DNA from: Thermothelomyces thermophilus ATCC 42464
Taxonomy: Eukaryota > Ascomycota > Sordariomycetes > Sordariales > Chaetomiaceae
Assembly (NCBI RefSeq): GCF_000226095.1
Contig: NC_016477.1
Coordinates: 1,116,001 to 1,180,000 of the forward strand
Length of the DNA stretch: 64,000 bases
Direction of reading: 5' to 3'
In this document: piece after piece, positions 12,592 through 24,005 of the stretch
How positions within the stretch are numbered: the stretch's first letter is position 1
Layout: the number at the start of each line of letters is the position of its first letter
The notes under the pieces: generated by a model
What the model was told of the DNA's origin: nothing
The model's database searches: none
What the model saw: the letters and a program-made list of their open reading frames with translations, nothing else
Made by a program: the position numbers and the translations under genes

Positions 12592-13833
12592 TCACAACTT
12601 GTCATAGAGATCCATGCCCGAGAGACTGTTGGATGAACTACTCCTGCCGCTGGCGGAAAACCCGTCTGACGGGCCAAGCAAGTCGTGGACCGCGACTTTT
12701 GGCACAGGCAACTTCCGTTGGTTGCCGTCGGGCCGGCTCATGATGTCGGTCAGGGAAACGCCCTTACTCCTAGGTGCGGGCACAAGAGGCGGGGCAAGTC
12801 CCTCGGGCGCCGGCTCAAGCGGGGCCAACGCCGGTGTGTGATGCAGGCTTAAGTTTCGGAAAGGTGGGAGCTCGATGCCGCTGTAGGGCCTGAGGCGGGG
12901 CGAGTGAGCGGGCGTGGCGAGTGGGGTGTGGTCCGGCGTCGGGGACAACGAGTTGTGGGAAAAGGTAGGAGAGGAAGGAGCCGTCGAGTTGGGGGAGTTG
13001 GGCCTCGACCTCTTCGGCTGCCTGTAACTTTGCGCATAGTGGTCGTCGTGGTCATCGTTCGAGTGCGACCGCGACATGTGGTAGGCGCCCAGACCGGGCA
13101 GCGGGTTCCGCGACGAGTGGAGCGACCCGCCGTAGTACGGGTGCTGTCTCGACGGCGGGTAATGAGACTGACTCGGGGTGGTGTCCCGGTCGGCCGTCCT
13201 CGCCAACATTGCCACATCCGAACCACTCTGGCTGCTCAAGGCACCGCGGTTGTACGGGCCGAGACTGAGCGGCGGGGGAAGATTCATGGGATAGGAGCTG
13301 TAGTGAGGAGGCGACACGTTGGGTGAAGACAATGCCGTGGGGGGCGCCGAGCGGATCATCTTGGGCCCCGGTGGCGGTGCCATGGCGTCGTGCTGCATCC
13401 TCTGGATCATGGCGGCGTGCTGATGATGGCCCTTGTTTCCTCTCCGCGAGTTGGGATTGTTGTGTATCCTCGAGTGCCGGGTGAGCTCGTCGGACCTCGA
13501 GAAGCGTTTGCTACACCCGGGGAACTGGCAGGCGTGCGGCTTCTCGCCGGTGTGGGTGCGGATGTGTCGGGTCTGGTGCTCCAGCCTGTGGAAGGCCTTG
13601 TCGCACATGGTGCACTTGTAGGGACGGGGAAGTTCGGTCGGCTGCTCGGCGGCTGGTGCACCAGCCGGCAGTGGCCCGTTGGGGCGAATGAGGCCAACGG
13701 CCGCCATGTTTCCTCCTTCGGCTTGTTGTTCTTGCTGCTTCTGCTGTTGCTGCGTTGGAGTCTGCTCCCTTTCCGCCGAAACCTCTGGGTTCAGCAGGCT
13801 GGAGAAGTCCACTGCAGACTTTGCGCGTTGCAT
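12592..13833 (-). CDS. cre-1: Carbon catabolite repressor CreA/CRE-1, C2H2 zinc-finger factor
   Basis: A single exon of 413 residues. Two C2H2 fingers lie at residues 72-94 (C74, C77, H90, H94) and 100-124 (C102, C107, H120, H124), with the TGEKPH linker and the [13 protein letters not shown] and [13 protein letters not shown] helices typical of CreA/Mig1. The start [16 protein letters not shown] matches the conserved CreA N-terminus, which fixes the start codon. A Gln-rich stretch (28-37) precedes the fingers; His/Asn/Ser/Pro-rich linkers follow. The C-terminal block [19 protein letters not shown] is the conserved repression region. The family binds SYGGRG sites in the nucleus and represses genes for alternative carbon sources and plant-wall hydrolases when glucose is present. 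Several SYGGGG sites lie upstream, so self-regulation is likely. Confidence 0.97.
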   Translation of the reverse strand: MQRAKSAVDFSSLLNPEVSAEREQTPTQQQQKQQEQQAEGGNMAAVGLIRPNGPLPAGAPAAEQPTELPRPYKCTMCDKAFHRLEHQTRHIRTHTGEKPHACQFPGCSKRFSRSDELTRHSRIHNNPNSRRGNKGHHQHAAMIQRMQHDAMAPPPGPKMIRSAPPTALSSPNVSPPHYSSYPMNLPPPLSLGPYNRGALSSQSGSDVAMLARTADRDTTPSQSHYPPSRQHPYYGGSLHSSRNPLPGLGAYHMSRSHSNDDHDDHYAQSYRQPKRSRPNSPNSTAPSSPTFSHNSLSPTPDHTPLATPAHSPRLRPYSGIELPPFRNLSLHHTPALAPLEPAPEGLAPPLVPAPRSKGVSLTDIMSRPDGNQRKLPVPKVAVHDLLGPSDGFSASGRSSSSNSLSGMDLYDKL

Positions 13834-16800
13834 ATGTCCACCCTCCCAAGCGGAGTTGCTCCAACACCAGATCTCAGCCTGATGTTGTTCCCGGACTCTT
13901 TCAACTTGGTTGCACGCGGAGCACGCAACCGGAGAAAAACAACAAGCCGCCCAACTTCGAGTGTGGGACGAGGGGTACTGATGTCAGGCACGTCGTTCTT
14001 GGTCGAGTATCGAAGCGATATGTGTTTGGTGGTTGCTCGTCTGACACAGCGTGTTGAGCTGTGTCGGGAGACAATGGGAACCTTTATTTTGACTTTGTTA
14101 TCTGGGGTCTGGGGTGCTGATGTTGGGGAAACTCAAAGTGGCATGGGGAAGTAACAAAAGTTGGGCGAGTTTGCTTGGGGGGATGCGGCACTCGTTTTAA
14201 ATGACGCGGGCGGGCTGACATAGGGGGAGGGGCGTGTGGTGTGCTGGCATGTGGTGTGGGAACAGCGGGGGCTTAGGTGGGCTCGGGAACGCAGCGATTC
14301 AGTGAGGAGGGAACAGGGGGGGGGACCAGGAGGGTCTGATGCCAGGGGGGATCTCGGGGAAAAAGAAAAAAAATAGTGGGGTGCGGCACCGGCTCCAGAG
14401 GTACCGTAACTTACAGAGTACCTTACCCCGGTTACGATACGCGGTATGTCCGGAGTACCACCAAATGGATGGTTGTGCAGAGGTACTGTATCTCACCCAA
14501 CTTGCCTAGAACCTTCCGCCCTGCACCCGCTGCAGCCCCGCTGCCCTCCATCAAACTTGACCGGTGTGTGACTTGTCAAGGCGGAAGCGGCACGCTTGGC
14601 GATTGCGTGAGGTTCTTTATCGCAATCATCTTGCAGCGTCGTAATGAGAAGGCCTGCCGTGACGGGGTGTGCACAAGTTGTTGCCAGGTACCTACGGTTA
14701 AGTACGGCAGTGTTGTACCGTACACTCAGGTGGTGTAGTGTAGGGCAGAAATGGGTGGGGTGATGGGACACGGGAATGATGAGTAAAGTTGAGGAAAGCC
14801 AAGCGTGGGGTGAGAAAGATGATCTAGGCTTGGAGGCCACCGCCCTCTCTGACCGTGGTTGCCCGAAATCGCGTAGCAGGCTCGGCGGAGGGGATGAAAG
14901 GGCGGCGATCAGAGGACAGCATCATCTGTTGGCCAGTCTCAGCTGTCTTGGAACTACTTGGGAGTCTCACTGGACCAATCTGCCCGCAAGCGCCTTAGCC
15001 GAACCCTACCAAGGAAGTTCTTTTGCGGACTTGTATTTCGTATGTACAGTACATACCTACTGCTACAACGTAAGCACCTTATGTATGGATTGTGCATACA
15101 CATAAAATAAAGGCAGTACGTTTGCATGTGCTCAGCATAACGTTAGGGCGCGTCCTAACGACTTGTAACTAAGCTGCTGCCCTTGTGAATCGCTGCCAAT
15201 TTGTCGATAGGCATTAGCAAGTCCTCTCTCTCTTTCTTTCCTTTTTTTCCCTTTGTCCCTAGGAGTTGGCGCCTTACCAGCTGGCTAGAGACTACGCATT
15301 CGGAAGGTAAATGCGATGTACATCCTGTTCACCGAGTCTGTGGAGCAGATTCTGCTGCTGAAGATGACGCTATCTCCCGCCTCCCCCAGAAATCACTTTG
15401 CGCAATCTGGGGCGGTGTGTGCGGAGGCTGAGCTGTCCGTTGTCCACAAATGATTGGGCTCAAATGCGCCTTGGCCTTTCACGACATGTGACGATTTCCA
15501 TTCTCAATGCCTCCTCTTTCTCGATGTCTTGCCAAGTGCTAGAGCAAAGAAAACAGTGCACTGGTGGTCAGCGGGTTGCGCGGCGCATCTGGCGGTAATC
15601 TAGCGGTGGCGACTACTTGGGAAGAAAAGAAAAATACTACAGTATATCTGGGGAGAACGTTATGGTGTAACTACGTTCGTAATTACAAATCTCTCACCCG
15701 AAAATCTCGACGAGGCATCCCGGCTTCACAAATTTCCACAAGCCTGCCATCGCCGAGCGATACTCCGGCGTAGCCCAGGGTCGGAATCCTGGGCTTTCCT
15801 CGGCCGAACCCGCATACACTAGACACAGAATCTCGAGTGTTCGCTTTTTGGGCAAGCAGATTATGCAAACTAAAACGAAGCTGCTCAAGCCGAGGTCGGG
15901 TCCAAGGAACGATACGTAGATAGGGCCTGTGCCGCCGAGTCGCCCCTTTCCTGAAATCACCGAGGGGGATGTGCAGCGTTGAGATAAGGGTCAACGACGC
16001 AATCAGTGGAGTGCGGGGAGACCCAGACCACTCGGCCGTTGTCGAGAACCCGTCGGTCCGGACCCTGGCGCGGCAGACATCATAGGCGTAGTTAAGGGTT
16101 AGCTATGACGATGCGTCCTCAATCCTAGCCGTCCGTCACACAGCCGTCTCGAGGCAGACCAAGGTCAGTAACGGGCTTTTTGCGCCAGCAGCTGGGCGTA
16201 CTGTAGAGTATTTATTTACTAGCGGACAGCAGGCCAAACGCTTCTCCACGAGATGTTGAGTGCAGCCGTTGTCTTGGCTGGGAGATTGCGACGCACCATG
16301 GAGAATCCCAAATCCGGGGTAGTCATCCAATCTCGGCCGCTAGGTGAACCCTGGGAATGGAGGGAGATAAGCGTGGCGCATCACCTCGCTGCCATATAAC
16401 AATATCACTAGTTGGATGCAGCTGGGATCCCAGTGTTATGAAGCTTGCCGAAGACGCGACGAATCCCCATGGGTAATTCAGGAACCTTGTGCCCGTGGTA
16501 TGTACTGTACGTGCATAAATACCTAACGATTCGATTTCAACCATGGGTGCGTCCCATCGCTTAACCCACAGTTCCAGACAGATAGCTCCTTGCGTGGGGG
16601 TTTCGGAGTCGTACCGAGAGCTTTATCGCCGTATCAGGGCCCACGGATGCATCACGCCTTCGCCTCCTGAAAACTGGGTGCTTTGCACGGAGCCGCTGCA
16701 CTACACTAGAACGGGTTTCGCGCTCGGCCCAACAACATCATCCACTCGTCCGAGTAGGCTCCCTTGTCTCAGCAGGCTCCGAGGCGGGGTTTGGGAGTCG

Positions 16801-19495
16801 CAACATGCCGCCAGCATGGTGCAATAAGCCTCGTCCCGACAGGCGATAATGCTATTTTTTCATCCTTGGCGCTTGAAAGAACTGTGATGAAAGCGTCTTT
16901 GAACCAGCAAGGTGCATGCGCGTTTGCTCTGACAGAAACCTGGAAATCCTGTCTCACTTCTCCACGGGGCAGGAGGGACACGCCGGAACCGGGCCGAAGA
17001 GCCAACGCTCGTGCCCTGCAGAAAAGCTTGCCTGCCGCCAACCCGGCTGAGTCAGAAACAAGCGCGAGTTCCCCGTGCTGTCTGTCTGTCTGATAACGGG
17101 GCTAAGGTTCTGAGATCCGGGGAAGCGAAGAGCTTCGAAGACCGCCCCCAAGCCGTGGTTTCCAGCACGTGGGGGGAGCCGAGCCAACCTCGTTCGGATG
17201 ATGCCATTGATGTATCCGCACAATGCGCAGGCACAGGGCACGGGCACAGGCAGGAAGCATAAGGCAACAATCCTTGGCCTTCGCGCAATACTCAAAACAT
17301 ACGATTTTTTCTTTGAATGTTTCGGCCTCTCGCCGAGCTTGTCCGAAGCCCGAGGCCACAAAATCCACCGCAATCAGGTGGCGAGTCATTTCTCAGTGGT
17401 TCGAGAACCCGGCAAGTGCCGCGGTCCACAGAACGACCGAGCAGTGTATCCGCCACAGCAATGCGAAAATTGAGAGCAAACGAGAGAGGAACGGCATACA
17501 CGTCGCTCGACCACATTGACAACTCAATTGAACGACGATCATGACGCCCCCAAAGCTGAACGCCCTGAGGCTTTCCTCAACACAGACGCGCACTACACGG
17601 GTTAAACTCAATAGTGCCCTATCGCCCTGCTGTGGACGCAGTCCACTTCACGCTCTAACTTGGCGCGGCTAGCTGCACGGAGGTCGATCGCCCGCCTCAA
17701 AAATCGTAATTATCCGGCGGCTCCGCAGCGCGCACCTCTTCCCCTGGCTGCCGTAGCGCAGCAATCAGAGAGCCCTGCACAGCTCGGTTTCTGGGCAAGT
17801 TGACAGCCAAGGTGTCGAGCTGTTTGTGGGGCCCCAATCGAGAAACAAGCCGCTCCAACGGATGCGCGCACATCACAGCGGTCAAACCACTGTTCTGGAG
17901 TCGCTTATTCAACTCTGGTCAACAGTGGGCAGTTACCTCATACTGCAAGTTGAGAAGGAAAAAATCGGCTTCGTGTTCGGAGATGCCGAAAGTTCCCGAT
18001 GGGCTGGCATACGTCAATCCGAGAAAATTTCTCAAGGTCCGCTTTTGACAGGCTCTATTGGGAAGCAGCAAGAAGAAGAAAACGCTGCGTGGCCACACGG
18101 AGAAAGCGGTCGAGAACAACGGAACCCCCCACGCCCCCGTTTGAACCTCCCCAGCTTTTCTCGGCTCGATCCCGAGATTGGCATGCGCCAACGAACCAGC
18201 TAGGACCCCTGCGATCACATGGGGGAGATCCAAATGCAGAGTGGATGGACAGGGCGACAGCGTAGTGTAGTGTACATACAGGGGAGAAAGGAAAACCCCT
18301 TTTTCTTCTCCAGTCGGAGGAAGCTGGAGAAGTGTGCACTCCGTCAGTCGCTAATCTCCGCGCTTGCCCCGTGCTGCCAATACAAGCTGTGGCGATGAGG
18401 CTCCTCATCCCATGGACTTGCCTTTTTCAGGCACGAAAGAGTGCACAACGGGTGCCAAGGCCGCGGCACCGAGACCCCACCGCCCTTGCAGCGAAACCGC
18501 CGCGTCTTTAACTATGCTTTCCGCCCGCCCTCTGCGAGAGTGGAGGAAGCAAACAACGGGGTGGTCCGAGGCGAGATTACTGCCGGCGGAAGTACGTCCG
18601 TAGTGTTGGCACATGTATGTACTGTCGTACGGTACCTGTACCATGCGCCGTATTTTGTAATTGTAGTGTATAGTAAGGTACGGATACACTCGTGTTTTAC
18701 ACTAGTGTGCTTGCTACATCCTCCGCGTAGCCAGTTAGGAGATCCCATCCCCACACCCGGAGAAGGGATTTTGCCCTCGGCAGAGCAAGGAAGCCGTAGA
18801 TCTCGGGCCCGGCATGTAACCCGGCTCCCGGAGACAGCCAAACATGCCGGTTATCAGCGTCATCCTCTTTTCCTTCTTGCTGCTGTTTTGGGAATGGGTC
18901 GAGCAAAGTTTTGCATGTGAACGCCGCCAGCCTGCCTTTTTTGGCCCCGAGATGGGATCTTGCCGGGGATGCGTCTGGGGAAGCGTGTGTTGGAATGGAG
19001 ATAAGGCTGGGGTAGGTTCTGGGGGGGTTGATGTTCGCCCTCGCCAGGCGACCGCTATGACGAGGGCTCGAGGACGATCAACAACGAGTATAGTTTGCTT
19101 CGTAGTATTGACGTGATTCACGTGGTCTCACCCTGATGAGGATCGCAATGTTTCGTCCATCCCTAACTAGCTTTTTCCAGCGAGATACTCCGTAACCCCC
19201 CTTAAAATTGGGGTCCAGCTTTCATAGGGGCGGGATAGATGGAATGCGGTAACAGGAAGAACCAGGCTGTAATACAAACTGTGAAGGACCATCTGCTAAA
19301 AGTCATGTTACCTTGAGAGTTCCTATGCCCATTCAACTCTCAGTGATCACATGCTAGCCCTACGATGGTGTTGTTGGAGTTGCGTCATGCTGAAGGCTGA
19401 AGTTGTGCGTGAAAGGCAACAAGGGGGCAAGGGTTTCGGAAAGCTGGGTTGGGTAGTTATTATAGAACTTTTTCGACGGTTGCCGCCAACAACAA
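13834..19495. other. Intergenic region between cre-1 and tRNA-Phe 2
   Basis: No protein gene could be supported over about 5.7 kb. The left part holds the cre-1 promoter and probably a long leader. The rest has only short, unrelated frames. GTAC-rich strings occur near 14700-14740, 15040-15100 and 18610-18690, and TACGGAGTA (reverse form) at 19186-19194, about 300 bases before the tRNA. Confidence 0.5.
14102..14431. promoter_or_regulatory. Cluster of CreA-type SYGGGG sites upstream of cre-1
   Basis: Five sites match SYGGGG: CTGGGG at 14102-14107 and 14109-14114 (a tandem pair one base apart), GCGGGG at 14265-14270, GTGGGG at 14376-14381, and a minus-strand CCGGGG at 14426-14431. They lie about 270-600 bases before the cre-1 start codon. 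Paired sites are the arrangement known to be effective for CreA in Aspergillus. The region is G-rich in general, so some matches may be chance. Confidence 0.45.
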
Positions 19496-19586
19496 GCGGG
19501 TTTAGCTCAGTTGGGAGAGCGTCAGACTGAAGTCAAACTTCAGGAATTCAATCTGAAGGTCGTGTGTTCGATCCACACAAACCGCA
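19496..19586 (+). tRNA. tRNA-Phe (GAA) with intron, second copy
   Basis: The mature sequence is identical to the copy at 3708. The anticodon GAA lies at 19529-19531 and the intron at 19533-19550, 18 bases, one base shorter than in copy 1 and differing at one further base. The flanks do not look alike beyond a few bases, so this is a dispersed copy and not a recent large duplication. Confidence 0.96.
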
Positions 19587-19904
19587 TGTTGTCATTTTCT
19601 TTTGCACATGCACGGTTCGCCTTTTTGCCTCGTTCCACATCCTCCGTAGTTAGTCCGCGGTCGATGAAACCAGGGCCGGAAAAAGGGGGGGAACCCTAAC
19701 CCAGTCTCTTTTCCGACCTGCTGAAGATGATTATGTAACCCGAAGGCTGTTTCCGCTCGAGGCAGGATTGAGGCGTATCCGTCGTGATCGATTTCGGAAT
19801 CAGCTGCGGTCAGAACTCAAAAACAGACCGCTGTCTCCTTTGTGACCTGAAATCCCGGAAATCGTCCAGTGTCTGGTTCACTCGGACGTATCACAAAGCT
19901 AAGC
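19587..19904. other. Gap between tRNA-Phe 2 and the RAD51 paralog
   Basis: No gene seen. A short T-rich stretch a few bases after the tRNA (CATTTTCTTTT near 19592) could serve as the polymerase III stop. The right half should carry the promoter of the RAD51-paralog gene; no clear element was identified. Confidence 0.4.
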
Positions 19905-21483
19905 ATGATGGATTATTACACGATCCACGGCCACGACGTCTCGAGTTTTGACCTGCCCTCAACGCGTATGTCCCATTTTCTGCCCTCAGTGTTTTTCCGA
20001 CATTTGGGGACACTGTCACCGCTCCCTCGAAGGAACGAACGACTGACACGTCGGCCAAGACCGTCTCCCAACCGTGTCGGCCGCACAGGCTCTGCAAGAC
20101 TTGGAGGGGAATACGACCAACTTCATTCCAACCGGGCTCGCAGCCCTCGATGCTTCGCTCAGTCCCCGACTAGATAGTGTCGAACAAAGTGGGATCCAGA
20201 AGGGCAATGTGACGGAAGTATGGGGCCCCCCAGGAGCGGGAAAGACAGCGTTCGGGTATGGGTCGAGCACTCTCAGGGTTCATGGCGTCCCGTGCTGCTA
20301 CTAAGTGATGCTAGACTCCAGGTCGCTGCCCACTGTCTTGAGAAACGCCACCGAGTTGTCTGGGTAGGTCTGTTTTGCCCGCCTTTCTTTCATCGATTAC
20401 CCGAGAGGTGTCGCTTACCCTTTCTTTGTCCAGACGGATTCCATCGTGTGCCGCTTGGGCGCCTGCGTGCCGTGGTCGGCAGGGCGACCGGTGAAGGCAA
20501 AGATGCGGATCCCAGTCGCTTAGACGGCTTCATCCACTACACATGCCCGACCTTGCCACATCTGATTGCACTGCTGTGCAGGCCAACCGCGTCTTGCATA
20601 CCGCAAGGGACATCGCTCGTAGTCGTCGACTCTCTCTCTGCCTTGGTCAACCATGCCTTCCCAAAGCTTCCCGAAGCGCGCCCGACCAGGGACGCAAACG
20701 GCAGAAAAGGTCTGCTACAGTCCGTCCATTTGATCTGAGGACTCGGAAGCTAACCTGAGCGCATAAAAAGAGCCTTCTTCCTCGGCCCGGCGGTTACAGG
20801 TTCTCCAGTACATCATCAGCAGCCTTCAGAAGCTGGCGGCAACGCGAAACCTGGCCATTTTGGTCCTCACGCAGTGTGCCACCAAGATGCAGGCTGAACG
20901 CGGTGCTACCCTGGTCCCGGCCATCAACGCGAGCGTCTGGGAACAGGGACTATCGACCAGGCTCGTCCTGTTCCGCGACTGGCTCCTGGATGGCTCAAAA
21001 ACCCGCGGGTTGCGCTTTGTAGCTATCCAGAAGCTCAACGGAAAGGAGGTGGGCGCCTTGCTCAAGAGCGTCTGCGCCTTCCAAGTGGATCAGGTGAGTG
21101 CTGTAGCTGCTCTTTGTTTTCCTCTGTGCTGACCAACACAGACCGGCTTGATTTCTTTAGATTGTGACCACACCCGACAGTCGATGACGTTCACATCTAC
21201 GCCGGCGCGGAAGCGTAAAATCGGAGACACCAACTTCGAGATTGCGGACAGCGAAGACGAAGACTACGGCTGGGATGATGACGACGAGCTTCCGCCCATG
21301 CCGTCGCAGTGGCAAGGAAGCGAGGATCTCTTACTCACCCGAGATCCGGAATCTGATGAGGAGGACAATGTTGATGACGAGCAGTCTCCGCAGGATTGCG
21401 AAGCCGGAGGGCGGCCGTCAGTAGATGATGACACGGAGATTCCCGGAGAAGCGGCCAGACCAAACTACACAGGAAGCCCCTGA
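19905..21483 (+). CDS. RAD51 paralog (RAD55/Rhp55-like) recombination protein
   Basis: Six exons: 19905..19965, 20060..20255, 20315..20367, 20434..20709, 20771..21093 and 21142..21483, with all phases consistent, giving 416 residues. Walker A is GPPGAGKT (76-83), followed by AFGLQVAAHC; Walker B is LVVVDS (165-170). The segments VVWVDGFHRVP, QVLQYIISSLQKLA and LVLTQCATKMQ are typical of RecA-fold RAD51 paralogs of the RAD55/RAD57 group. The tail (roughly 320-416) is acidic and disordered, with Asp/Glu-rich runs. The family assists RAD51 filament formation in homologous recombination. The start has two consecutive ATGs (19905 and 19908); either may be used. Intron 1 (94 bases) and the exact acceptor of intron 2 were chosen by frame and family fit, so the N-terminal 20 residues are less sure than the core. 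Confidence 0.82.
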
Positions 21484-22898
21484 AGAGACGCCTGAGCTTC
21501 AACCTTGGAGTTCAATGGCCGTCACCTTCGAACGCTCGGCCTCACCCCCGGCCTCACCCATATGCCCATGGAGAGCACGCCAGTGCTCGCTCGGGGGCCC
21601 TTAGACAAACGGCACTGGCCGACTTAGAACTGTCGGAAGCGGTTTGGATGCGCAACACGGTGAGGCGTGACCAATTGTTTGGCTTCAATGCCGCGAGCCC
21701 GGCGACCATTCGACCGCCCTCAACCACGAAGCTTCTCGCTTCGATACAGTCACATCATGCACAAACGGGCCGAGGACCTTTTAGACGTCTCGACCACCGA
21801 GGCACATAATTTCCAGTCACTGCTGCCATCGCTTTGTTCGCTATTGATGCGATTCCCCCCTGAGGAAGGGGCAATCCGATATGTTTTGCTGGCCTCGGTG
21901 TGGCAATTCTGCATACCGAAACAATACGGACCGTTTCATCGTATGAGGAGGGTAGCATAGCAGATCTACGTTCCAGAAGCGCAAGGCAGCAGCGGAGTGA
22001 TGAGCAATTCTTGCTATTCGAAATCTGGTTGTCCGATCCCCCCCCACCCCCCGGCCAGCGGGGCCGGATGCATTGGCGATCAATTGGAGCTTTGATAGGA
22101 GGTTTGGGATGAAGTCAGCGGTGGTGGGTATTCGTCGTGAGAGTCACCCGTGCTCCCCGGAGACTTGCTTGGCCCAAAAGAAAAGAAAAATAAGAAGAAG
22201 AAGAGAAAAGGGGAAGCTGCAGCCGGTGAAGCTGTAGCCCATTCCGGCTGTCGAGATGCCGCGGCGCGATCGGCTGGGAAGCGTGTTATTCTCATGCCGT
22301 CATGGCGATCTCGTTTGTGGGGCACCGGGTTGAAGATTTCCTGCGCAGGCCACCTGTTCAAACTGCTCGTTGCGCGGCGGGATCTGCTGGTTTGAGTTCC
22401 GGGCCTGGCTCTTTCTCCGCGGCGCGGCATCCTACTAACGTTTCGAGCATCATGATGTAAATGTACGGAATGCTTACAGACCGCAGTTGGTCTAATCTGC
22501 CCAAACTCGACGTTTGTTTGCAAGAACCCTCACTCTCCGGTCCCAATCACAACGCGCAATTCGCACAGTACATTCGTCTCCGAACGTCGTCTCCCAAGCG
22601 TCGTCTCCGCAGCGTCGTCTCCGCATGCCGGGAGTGGTTGCGATTGAAACGCTTCGGCCCTAACGGCTCACTTGCATAGATGATGTGTAACGGATATGCA
22701 GCCCGACTTACCCGGCCGTGCCCTGAAGGCTAGGCCTTCAGACTCCCTCGCCCCCCCGCGCCTGCCTGCAGGGTGATCAGCGGGTCGAATCTGGGACCCA
22801 AGTGGTGCCGCACCTGTGCACTCTCCGTACTCCAAACTCTTCAGGTTAGGATTCAATGACAGCGAGAACCTGCGCCGACTTCAAGCAGCCGACATCGC

Positions 22899-23180
22899 CA
22901 TGTACATACGTATGTATGTTTGTATGTACGTAAGGTATTGTAATGTCTGTATGAACATACGGAGAGCGCTCCGGCGAAATCTTCGCATCGGAGACGAAGC
23001 CCACTCTGCGACGACTGATTGTATGCCCCGCATGTATGTATGGACCTACTGTATGTCCAGTACATATGTATTGTACATGCTCAAGTACATCCATACGGTA
23101 CCTAAGGTATCTAGATACGTGCATGTTCATACAGTCCTCGTTGCTTCTTCTGTGTACAGTACCGCATGTGCATACCTGAC
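22899..23180. repeat. GTAC/TACATA-rich degenerate repeat string
   Basis: The stretch is built from overlapping ATGTAC, GTATGT, TACATA and GGTACC-like words, many of them palindromic. Similar strings recur at about 11067-11140, 34155-34215, 36998-37045, 38685-38760, 43889-43945 and 54170-54225. Confidence 0.6.
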
Positions 23181-23355
23181 GTATAGTAAGAATAAACCTT
23201 ATATGTCCCCTTCCCGAACGGCAACCCGGAACACGCGATATACGGACAACACATGCTGCAGGGTACATCGGAAGGCGGGACGCACGATAGATTGAAAGAT
23301 CTAGTCCCTGTACACTCGGGCGTACGCGGCGCAGCTGAATTGTACAAAGGGTTCC

Positions 23356-23406
23356 TCTTTCTTTCTTTCTTTCTTTTTCTTTTTCTTTTTCTTTTTTTTT
23401 TTTTTT
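23356..23406 (+). repeat. TTTC-type pyrimidine microsatellite
   Basis: CTTT units pass into CTTTTT units and then into pure T. It is a simple repeat in gene-free DNA. Confidence 0.9.
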
Positions 23407-23942
23407 GCGCGGTGTTGGGAGACGGCCAATGTGTGTCCCTGTGTCCTGCACACTACCCTAAGGTAGCTCTAGTACCTGGGTCTCCTACGGAGTACTACGC
23501 AGTACACCTTACATACAGCTACACTACGCGATGCTACCTAGTAAGGGTAGGTAAGGTAGGATAGGTAAAGCTTTGTGTATATGGTAAAGCTACGGATTAC
23601 CGTACCCTGTGTTGTTTGGGAGAGATCCCTTCCGCTCCTTCCCCACCCGGGGTCACCCCTCCTTCTCTTCCCCTGCCCGCTTCCTCGAGCCGCCATAGTA
23701 GTGTACTCTTGTCTGTCCAATGCTACCCTCGAACATCGCTGCAACCCTCGCGCCGCCTCTCGCCTGTCGAACGATTTACCCCCACTTGTGGCCGCAGACG
23801 TCGAATGATGAATCGGCCCATCTTTACCCTGGGGCTCAACAGAGGGTCGAACGGGTACAGGCGGCAGTCTCCAGCAATACCGCGGCCCGGTGGAGAGCTC
23901 TAGAGTATCCCCGGCGGGGAAAAAAGGGGAGAAAGTGTGTGT

Positions 23943-23945
<3 letters not shown>

Positions 23946-23989
<44 letters not shown>

Positions 23990-24005
23990 GGGGGGGGGGG
24001 GGGGG
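23946..24005 (+). repeat. Poly-T (43) joined to poly-G (17)
   Basis: A run of 43 T passes without any break into a run of 17 G. The same type of junction occurs at 34073-34109. The run lengths may be imprecise because such tracts are hard to sequence. Confidence 0.9.

Noticed and set aside
19695-19702. CCCTAACCC as telomere-like repeat
   Set aside because: A single copy only, in mid-window, with no tandem array.
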